Positions 57,082-64,000 of a stretch of DNA of 64,000 nucleotides are shown here, piece by piece; position 1 is the stretch's first letter; each line of letters starts with the position of its first letter. Source of the stretch: Sporosarcina globispora (GTDB lineage: Bacteria; Bacillota; Bacilli; Bacillales; Cytobacillaceae); the NCBI RefSeq assembly GCF_001274725.1, contig NZ_LGUF01000007.1, forward strand, positions 1,666,273 through 1,730,272, in the 5' to 3' direction. The translations under genes were made by a program, and so were the position numbers. Under the pieces are notes generated by a model that made no database searches, was not told the origin of the DNA, and saw only the letters and a list, made by a program, of their open reading frames with translations.

Positions 57082-59727
57082 ATGGATAATAATGAATTAT
57101 CAATGCCAACGAAATATGATCCGCAATCGATTGAAAAAGGACGATATGACTGGTGGCTGGAAGGGAAGTTCTTTGAAGCAAAAGACGACGAAACTAAGCA
57201 GCCATATACAATTGTGATTCCTCCTCCAAACGTAACAGGAAAGCTTCATCTTGGCCATGCTTGGGATACGACTCTTCAGGATATCCTTACACGAATGAAG
57301 CGAATGCAGGGATACGATGTTTTATGGCTTCCAGGCATGGACCATGCGGGTATCGCCACTCAGGCAAAGGTTGAAGAAAAGCTTCGCAATGAAGGCAAAA
57401 GCCGTTATGATTTAGGCCGTGAAAAATTTGTAGAAGAAACATGGAAATGGAAAGAGGAGTATGCAAGCCATATCCGCCAGCAATGGTCAAAGCTTGGATT
57501 AGGCCTTGATTACAGCCGCGAACGTTTTACACTGGATGAAGGCCTTTCAAAAGCTGTAAGAGATGTTTTTGTTTCACTTTATAATAAAGGCCTGATTTAT
57601 CGAGGCGAGTATATCATCAACTGGGATCCGTCCACAAAAACGGCCCTTTCTGATATCGAAGTTATTTATAAGGATGTGCAAGGTGCCTTCTATCATATGA
57701 GATATCCCCTGACAGATGGTTCAGGACATATCGAAATTGCCACTACACGCCCTGAAACGATGCTTGGCGATACAGCTGTAGCAGTACACCCGGAAGATGA
57801 CCGCTATAAGCATTTAATCGGCAAAAAAGTTAAACTGCCGATCACAGGACGCGAAATTCCGATTGTAGCGGATGATTATGTAGAAATGGACTTCGGATCA
57901 GGTGCAGTAAAAATTACGCCGGCGCACGATCCGAATGATTTTGAAATCGGAAACCGCCATAATCTTGAAAGAATCCTTGTAATGAATGAAGACGGCACAA
58001 TGAACAGCAAAGCTGGTAAATACCAAGGTATGGACCGTTTTGAATGCCGCAAGCAAATCGTGAAGGATCTTCAGGAACAAGGAGTTCTTTTCAAAATTGA
58101 AGAGCACATGCATTCTGTTGGTCATTCCGAGCGCAGCGGTGCTGTTGTAGAACCATACTTGTCCACACAATGGTTTGTAAAAATGCAGCCTCTTGCTGAT
58201 GAAGCCATCGCTCTTCAAAATAAAGAGGAAAAAGTAAACTTTGTTCCAGAGCGGTTTGAAAAAACGTATCTGCGCTGGATGGAAAATATCCGTGACTGGT
58301 GTATTTCACGCCAGCTTTGGTGGGGGCACCGCATCCCGGCCTGGTATCACAAGGAGACTGGTGAGGTTAACGTAGGACACGAAGCTCCTGAAGATATTGA
58401 AAACTGGGAACAGGACAAAGATGTTCTGGATACTTGGTTCAGTTCAGCACTATGGCCATTTTCGACAATGGGCTGGCCGGATACTGACTCAAGTGATTTC
58501 AAGAGATACTATCCAACTGCTGCCCTGGTAACTGGCTACGACATCATTTTCTTCTGGGTATCCCGAATGATCTTCCAGGGTCTTGAGTTTACAGGAGAGC
58601 GTCCATTCCAGGATGTATTAATTCATGGTCTGGTTCGCGATTCACTGGGACGCAAGATGAGTAAGTCCCTTGGCAATGGTGTTGATCCGATGGATGTCAT
58701 CGATCAGTATGGTGCGGATTCACTCCGCTACTTCCTTTCTACAGGAAGCTCACCGGGACAAGATTTGCGCTTCAGTATGGAAAAGGTTGAGGCAACATGG
58801 AACTTTGCCAATAAAATCTGGAACGCATCCCGATTTGCATTAATGAACATGAACGGATTAACATACGAAGAAATTGATTTAAGCGGTGAAAAGTCTGTTG
58901 CTGACAAATGGATCTTAACTCGTTTGAATGAAACAATTGAGACGGTTACAAGATTGTCTGACCGCTATGAGTTTGGCGAGGTTGGACGAGTGCTTTACAA
59001 CTTCATCTGGGATGATTTCTGTGATTGGTATATTGAAATGGCAAAGCTTCCGCTATATGGAGAAGATGAGGCTGCCAAGAAAACAACCCGTTCCATCCTG
59101 GCATATGTTCTGGATAACACAATGAGACTTTTGCATCCATTTATGCCATTTATCACGGAAGAAATCTGGCAGAACCTACCTCATTCAGGTGAATCCATTA
59201 CCGTTGCACAATGGCCGGCAGTAAACGATGAATACACAGATAACCAGGCTGCAAATGAAATGAAGCTGCTTGTAGAAATCATTCGCTCTGTCCGCAATAG
59301 CCGTGCGGAAGTGAACACGCCGATGAGCAAGAAGATTAAAATGATGGTAAAAGCTAAGGATGAGGAAATTCTTTCCATACTGGAAAATAACCGTGCCTAT
59401 ATTGAACGATTCTGTAATCCTGAGGAATTGGTGCTGGCTCTGGATCTTGAAACTCCTGATAAGGCAATGACAGCTGTAGTGACAGGTGCAGAAATCATTC
59501 TTCCGCTTGAAGGCCTGATTAACATTGAAGAAGAAGTTGCCCGCCTTCAGAAAGAGTGGGATAAATTAAATAAAGAAGTAGAAAGAGTCCAGAAGAAACT
59601 TTCAAACGAAGGTTTTATTAAAAAAGCGCCTGAAAAGGTAATTGAAGAAGAGAAAGCAAAAGAACAAGACTACAGCGAAAAGAGAGCAGCTGTAGAAGCC
59701 CGCATTAAAGAGCTAAAAGGAGAATAA
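57082..59727 (+). CDS. valS: Valyl-tRNA synthetase
   Basis: Charges tRNA-Val. 881 residues, class I: HIGH motif as LHLGHAWD near 55, KMSKS as [14 protein letters not shown] near 524, the editing domain with [22 protein letters not shown] near 221-243, an anticodon-binding helical domain, and a C-terminal coiled coil ([29 protein letters not shown]) typical of ValS. GAAAGGAAG precedes the ATG. Preceded by a valine T-box. Confidence 0.98.
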   Translation: MDNNELSMPTKYDPQSIEKGRYDWWLEGKFFEAKDDETKQPYTIVIPPPNVTGKLHLGHAWDTTLQDILTRMKRMQGYDVLWLPGMDHAGIATQAKVEEKLRNEGKSRYDLGREKFVEETWKWKEEYASHIRQQWSKLGLGLDYSRERFTLDEGLSKAVRDVFVSLYNKGLIYRGEYIINWDPSTKTALSDIEVIYKDVQGAFYHMRYPLTDGSGHIEIATTRPETMLGDTAVAVHPEDDRYKHLIGKKVKLPITGREIPIVADDYVEMDFGSGAVKITPAHDPNDFEIGNRHNLERILVMNEDGTMNSKAGKYQGMDRFECRKQIVKDLQEQGVLFKIEEHMHSVGHSERSGAVVEPYLSTQWFVKMQPLADEAIALQNKEEKVNFVPERFEKTYLRWMENIRDWCISRQLWWGHRIPAWYHKETGEVNVGHEAPEDIENWEQDKDVLDTWFSSALWPFSTMGWPDTDSSDFKRYYPTAALVTGYDIIFFWVSRMIFQGLEFTGERPFQDVLIHGLVRDSLGRKMSKSLGNGVDPMDVIDQYGADSLRYFLSTGSSPGQDLRFSMEKVEATWNFANKIWNASRFALMNMNGLTYEEIDLSGEKSVADKWILTRLNETIETVTRLSDRYEFGEVGRVLYNFIWDDFCDWYIEMAKLPLYGEDEAAKKTTRSILAYVLDNTMRLLHPFMPFITEEIWQNLPHSGESITVAQWPAVNDEYTDNQAANEMKLLVEIIRSVRNSRAEVNTPMSKKIKMMVKAKDEEILSILENNRAYIERFCNPEELVLALDLETPDKAMTAVVTGAEIILPLEGLINIEEEVARLQKEWDKLNKEVERVQKKLSNEGFIKKAPEKVIEEEKAKEQDYSEKRAAVEARIKELKGE

Positions 59728-59797
59728 TGAATAGATACGGAAGGCGGGTCCATTTTTAGGATTCGTCTTCCTTCCTGTATAACGGAGGTGCATATAA

Positions 59798-61120
59798 ATG
59801 TTTTCAACTTATGAGGAAGCACTGGAATGGATTCATTCAAGGCTAAGGCTGGGGATGAAGCCAGGTCTGCAAAGAATGGAATGGATGATGGAAAAACTCG
59901 GACATCCTGAGAGAAGAATTAAATCTGTCCATATTGGCGGAACGAATGGGAAAGGCTCAACTGTTACATTTTTAAGGTCCATTCTTCAGGAGGCAGGTTA
60001 TTCTGCCGGGACTTTTACATCGCCTTATTTTGAGAAATTTAATGAACGGATTTCTCTTAACGGAAATCCGATTAATGATGAAGACCTCGTCAGGCTCACT
60101 AATGATATTTATCCGCTGGCGCTTGAACTTGAGCAAACGGAACTTGGCGGTCCAACCGAATTTGAAATCATTACCGCCATGGCTTTTCAATATTTTGGTC
60201 ATGTACAGCCGGTGGATATCGTTCTGTTTGAAGTCGGACTTGGCGGCAGGTATGACTCTACTAACATCATCTATCCAATATTATCAATCATTACAAGCAT
60301 CGGGCTCGACCATACAGCCATCCTTGGGGATACATATGAGCAGATAGCTTTTGAAAAGGCTGGAATTATTAAACCCGGAATAAGTGTCATAACAGGGGTG
60401 AAACAAAAAGGAGCACTCGAAGTTATTCAGGATAAAGCCTTTAGCCTAAAGGCTCCTGTTTATCATTTTGGCAAAGAATTTACGATATCCGATCATAAAC
60501 CTCTGGCACAAGGAGAGTCCTTCTCGCTGGAGACAGTATTTCAGAACTTCCCTGGCCTTGAAACCGGAATGAGCGGAAAACACCAAGCTGAAAATGCTTC
60601 ATTGGCTGTGATGGCAGCAGAGTTATTAAATAAGTTCTATTCCTTCCTTATAGAGGAAAACCATATAAGAACCGGTTTGAAAACGGCATTCTGGCCTGGG
60701 CGATTTGAAATCCTATCGGAAAACCCGCTGGTGGTTATAGATGGAGCACATAATGAAGAAGGAGTAGCTGCCTTAACTGCAGAGGTGGAAAAGCGTTTCG
60801 CAGATAAAAGAAAACATATTGTATTTGCTGCATTAGCTGATAAAAAGCTTGATGAAATGATCAGTAAGCTTGACTCTGCTGCAGATCGAATCACCTTTAC
60901 TGAATTTGAATTTCCAAGAGCAGCTTCAGCTGAAGAATTATATGAGATCAGCACAAACAGCAGGAGACATCTTTATAAAGACTGGAAAGGGCTAATAGAG
61001 ACTGAGGTACTTGAATCTGGAAAAGATAGTGTGCTGATCATCACAGGGTCACTTTACTTTCTTTCAGAAGTAAAGCCTTTCCTTCTGAACCTGCTAAAAG
61101 ATAAAAAAACGATAATATGA
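59798..61120 (+). CDS. folC: Folylpolyglutamate/dihydrofolate synthase
   Basis: Adds glutamate to (dihydro)folate. 440 residues with ATP-binding HIGGTNGKGSTVTFLRSIL near 45-64, FTSPYFEKFNERISLNG near 73, EVGLGGRYDSTNI near 146, and VIDGAHNEEGVAALT near 312. GGAGGTG precedes the ATG. It follows valS as in B. subtilis, and is the last gene of the conserved order. Confidence 0.97.
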   Translation: MFSTYEEALEWIHSRLRLGMKPGLQRMEWMMEKLGHPERRIKSVHIGGTNGKGSTVTFLRSILQEAGYSAGTFTSPYFEKFNERISLNGNPINDEDLVRLTNDIYPLALELEQTELGGPTEFEIITAMAFQYFGHVQPVDIVLFEVGLGGRYDSTNIIYPILSIITSIGLDHTAILGDTYEQIAFEKAGIIKPGISVITGVKQKGALEVIQDKAFSLKAPVYHFGKEFTISDHKPLAQGESFSLETVFQNFPGLETGMSGKHQAENASLAVMAAELLNKFYSFLIEENHIRTGLKTAFWPGRFEILSENPLVVIDGAHNEEGVAALTAEVEKRFADKRKHIVFAALADKKLDEMISKLDSAADRITFTEFEFPRAASAEELYEISTNSRRHLYKDWKGLIETEVLESGKDSVLIITGSLYFLSEVKPFLLNLLKDKKTII

Positions 61121-61209
61121 CAAAAGTTACTAAATTCGAAAAAATGTTCATATTATCCGACTATTTAAGAAAATGATTTTTATCTAAGTAAAGAGAGAAA
61201 TAAACAAGC

Positions 61210-61245
61210 AGCCAAGCGCTTTTTTAAGAAAGCCTTGGCTTTTTC
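61210..61245 (+). terminator. Terminator of folC
   Basis: AGCCAAG / CTTGGCT and TTTTT. Confidence 0.7.
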
Positions 61246-61261
61246 GCACGTAGCCTCGTGT

Positions 61262-61549
61262 GATAACCGTAGACAAGAACCCAGCTTATCCCATCGTTAT
61301 CCAAGAGTTAAAAGAAGAAAAGCAGATGCTTGAAGGCATCCAACTAAGGCAAGTGAAATATCTCAACAATATCGTAGAGCAGGATCATTGCTTCATTAAA
61401 AACGAATTCGCCCGATGCTTGGATTAAAGTCCTTGCGAACTGCCAAACGAATTATTGCGAGGATAGAGGCTATGCACATGATCAAAAAGAAGCAAGTACA
61501 CCAAGGGGGGAAGTCTGCCCAAAATCAAAAAGAATTCGTTCATAATTTA
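61262..61549 (+). pseudogene. Remnant of an IS6-family transposase
   Basis: Only the C-terminal third can be read: VITVDKNPAYPIVIQELKEEK, LRQVKYLNNIVEQDH, then after a one-base frameshift near 61420, MLGLKSLRTAKRIIARIEAMHMIKKKQVHQGGKSAQNQKEFVH. The VDKNPAYP, VEQDH and IEAMHMIKKGQ blocks are typical of IS6/IS26-like DDE transposases. The N-terminal part, start codon and terminal inverted repeats are missing. It marks past element activity beside folC. Confidence 0.85.
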
Positions 61550-61701
61550 AAAATTAATATTTTTGAAAGACTGTATTGCTGAGGCATCCTTATAAAAAAT
61601 TTAACAACTTTAGTTTACCCCCATCCAAACCAGGACGGGGGTATGTGTGTTAGAAGTATTAAACTTAAACAACTTATTGTAATCTTGACATTTCCTTATT
61701 G

Positions 61702-61735
61702 AGTTAAATCCTGTCTACACAGGATTTAACTTTTG
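61702..61735. terminator. Perfect hairpin upstream of the phosphoesterase region
   Basis: 13-base stem AGTTAAATCCTGT / ACAGGATTTAACT, 4-base loop, then TTTT. Its parent gene is not evident; a TACCCCC / GGGGGTA hairpin lies at 61617-61641. Confidence 0.65.
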
Positions 61736-61831
61736 AACGATATAGTTAAACCAATAGTTATACCAATTATCAATATTGCAAAAATTTACGTTGGATTTAC
61801 ATTCTATTAATATATATCACTTACAATTTAG

Positions 61832-61999
61832 CAGATAAGCGAATTTGATTCTGGAGGAGGGGAATCTTGCACCAAGAGTTGTATAGGATCAATGCTTACG
61901 AATTTAGCTCAAAAACTTTACGACGAGGGAGTGACAACAAGATTCGACGTGAACGGGGTCTCGCTGTCAAAATGCGAATATTTCCCGCTAAGTAGGTAA
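61832..61999 (+). pseudogene. Unassigned coding remnant
   Basis: The frame runs from after a stop at 61829 to TAA at 61999 and reads ...GGGESCTKSCIGSMLTNLAQ, then KLYDEGVTTRFDVNGVSL, SKCEYFPLSR. It has an ATG at 61892 (35 residues) but no binding site in front of it. The composition looks like real protein, perhaps the tail of a lost gene. An overlapping frame from TTG 61867 follows GGAGGAGGGG but gives an arginine-rich, unconvincing product. I recognise no family. The remaining bases to 62108 hold nothing I can name. Confidence 0.35.
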
Positions 62000-62108
62000 T
62001 ATAAAATCCTGATTTTCAACCCCTCTAAGGGACCCCTTAACGGCCTAAGCAAGACGACAAAAGGCCATTTTATATTGAGTATTACGAAGAATAACAGGAG
62101 GTTTAATT

Positions 62109-64000
62109 ATGCTATTTCTTAAAAGGTTAAAAAAGCCATTTCTATCACTCATGCTGGTGAATGTAGCCCTGACGGGTGTAGTAGGCAGTGCTTCGGCAGA
62201 AAGCTCTGCAGCAGTGACAGAAAACACTACGGAAGAACCTATCTTCAGCTTCATGTCAATGTCGGACACGCATAGCGATACGGGTAAAACGGCTAAAGCT
62301 GTAACGGAGGCTAAAAATAATAATGCAAGTGCAATCGTTTTAGCCGGGGATATAACCAATGTCGGGGATAGCGGTGAATATGACGCCATAAAAAAGGCTA
62401 TCGATTCTGTAAAGGATCATCCGCCGGTGTATTATGCAATGGGAAATCATGAATATGATTGGCAGTCGGATTATAATGTAGCGAAGAACAGATTTATAGA
62501 AAAGGCAGAAATACCAGAAAAGAAGGTGTATTACCACCGGGAAATACAAGACTATGACTTTATATTTTTAGGGTATGATACGAAACCGTCCTATTATGCG
62601 TATATGTCCGACGAACAGTTAGCCTGGTTTGAAAGCACGCTTGCTGCAAATGCTGAACCGGACAAGCCGATTTTTGTGTTCATGCATGAGCCTATTCACC
62701 AGACCGTATCCAAGTCATATTCTTCGAATGGTTATTATCAAAGAACTGCACAGGATCAGGAGTTCCGAAAAATCCTTGAAAAATATCCACAGGTTATTTT
62801 AACAACAGGACATCTTCACGACGATACTAAGATACAAGGCAACATGTTCGCGGATAAATTCACTGCATTAAGAGACGGTGCCGTTTTAGAGAGCCAAGCT
62901 ATGATGTTTGATGTATATAAAGACAAGGTGCATATAAAGGGAAGGGATATAACTACAAAAAAAACCATATGGGAAGGTACTATGAGTCTGCACCCGAATA
63001 CAACCGGCATGTATGAAGCCGAGGATAGTGTGTTCGCCAACCTCTGGCGACGACATAAATCCGTCCGGCGGCAAGTATGTGAATATGAACCATGGAAGCG
63101 CATATATCGAGTCGCTCAAGGTTGACGGAGGAGCTTCTGGCGGCAATAAAATATTGAAAATAAGGTATGCTACCGATGCTGCCAATGCTACCAAGGGAAT
63201 ATATGTAAATGGGGCCAAAGTACAGACGCTCAGCTTTCCGACTACCGGAAGCATGAGCTCGTATAACGAATTGGCGGTACCTGTTGAGCTGAATCCGGGT
63301 CCAAATAACAAGATCGTCATACAAAGCGACGGCAACGCAGCGGGCGTGAATATAGATAAAATCCAAATTATGGATAGTAAAGATCCCAAAAATATGTGGG
63401 GATTTAACGGCAATGGCAACGACAGTATCAAGAATGGGATTAATGCAACCTTGCATGGAAGTGCTGCCTATGATAAGACGGATAAAATGGAAGGTTCCGC
63501 TTCGCTCAGCCTGAACGGTGCTGACGGTAATTATGCAAGTGCAGATCTTGTATCCAACAAACAGAACAATGTAACGCTAACAGCCTGGGTGAAGTGGAAT
63601 GGTGCAACCTCAGGATCTCAACAAATATTGTCCAACGGAGATGGCCTTACTAATGGATATTCAATCATGCTGGATCATGACCAAGGCGATAAGGTGTCCA
63701 TTGCGATCAACGGGCAGACGATCCTTGGATCGCAGACTGCTTTGACGGCGGGCCAATGGACCAATATCACGGCGGCAAGAAGAAACGGCACCTGGGAGCT
63801 TTATATCAATGGCAAGAGCACCCCGGTAACCAATAATACAACAGATCCTTCTAAGCCAACAACGGGAACGTATATCGGTGCGGACAGTAGAGGCCAACAA
63901 AGCTTCAATGGACGTATTGATGCAGTAAGGGTTTACAATCAAGCATTGTCTACCGATCAGATCATGGCAATGGCCAACGAGACTTCTAACGTTAAGTTAC
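62109..64000 (+). pseudogene. Secreted metallophosphoesterase with carbohydrate-binding and LamG-like domains; frameshifted, 3' partial
   Basis: The first frame gives 338 residues and stops at 63125. It has a Sec signal (cleavage after SASA, residue 30) and a calcineurin-type phosphoesterase domain with SDTHSD near 54, AGDITN near 79, GNHEYD near 112, FMHEP near 194 and TGHLHDD near 232. Near 63036 the frame breaks: the coding sense continues one base over, without a stop, to the window edge. That part gives a CBM6/35-like region (YEAED before the break, GGKYVNMNHGSAYIE after) and then a LamG-like module (WGFNGNG, GSASLSLNG, LTAWVKWNG, WELYINGK, GRIDAVRVYNQALS). AACAGGAGG precedes the ATG. 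One extra base, a two-base loss or a sequence error would explain the break. Confidence 0.8.

Noticed and set aside
61867..61995. 42-residue frame from TTG after GGAGGAGGGG
   Set aside because: Good binding site, but the product is arginine-rich and unlike a protein; the overlapping phase looks more coding. Left unresolved.

Overview
The window is ordinary Bacillaceae chromosome (a Firmicute close to Bacillus, low to moderate GC). Gene order follows the well-known Bacillus subtilis stretch yshE-lcfA-fadR-fadB-etfBA-trxA-uvrC-lysC-yslB-sdhCAB-ysmA-gerE-ysmB-racE-gerM-rph-ysnA-ysnB-ilvBHC-leuABCD-ysoA-tig-clpX-lonB-lonA-ysxC-hemAXCDBL-spoVID-ysxE-valS-folC. Sporulation genes (gerE, gerM, spoVID, ysxE, lonB with a sigma-F promoter) show an endospore former. 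The sequence alone does not give the species.

Layout: 1-6.4 kb is fatty-acid beta-oxidation and electron transfer flavoprotein with a FadR operator. 6.5-10.7 kb holds thioredoxin, UvrC and a lysine-riboswitch-controlled aspartokinase. 11.5-14.8 kb is succinate dehydrogenase with a terminator-like hairpin in its leader. 14.9-16.5 kb is a gene-free array of about thirty 52-bp repeats, each junction forming a hairpin. 16.5-24.5 kb carries a thioesterase, GerE, a MarR regulator, glutamate racemase, a long RecQ, GerM, RNase PH, an ITPase and a phosphodiesterase. A tRNA-Arg follows, then the branched-chain amino acid operon (25.5-33.7 kb) with cre, CodY-like and leucine T-box control. 33.8-43.5 kb is protein quality control (YsoA, trigger factor, ClpX, LonB, LonA) and the GTPase YsxC. 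An amino-acid ABC transporter and a small membrane protein (43.8-46.6 kb) sit between ysxC and hemA. The hem operon (46.9-53.7 kb) makes uroporphyrinogen precursors from glutamyl-tRNA. spoVID/ysxE, a valine T-box, valS and folC follow.

The last 2.9 kb departs from the conserved order. It has a decayed IS6-type transposase, an unassigned coding remnant, and a secreted metallophosphoesterase with carbohydrate-binding-like and LamG-like regions, broken by a frameshift and cut by the window edge.

The least explained elements are non-coding: the 52-bp hairpin array; a dispersed family of structured intergenic repeats (692, 12171, 21131, 36249, 38292, 49200), one amplified to four tandem copies inside the hem operon; and a large stem-loop between hemA and hemX. 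I found no CRISPR array, defence island or prophage.
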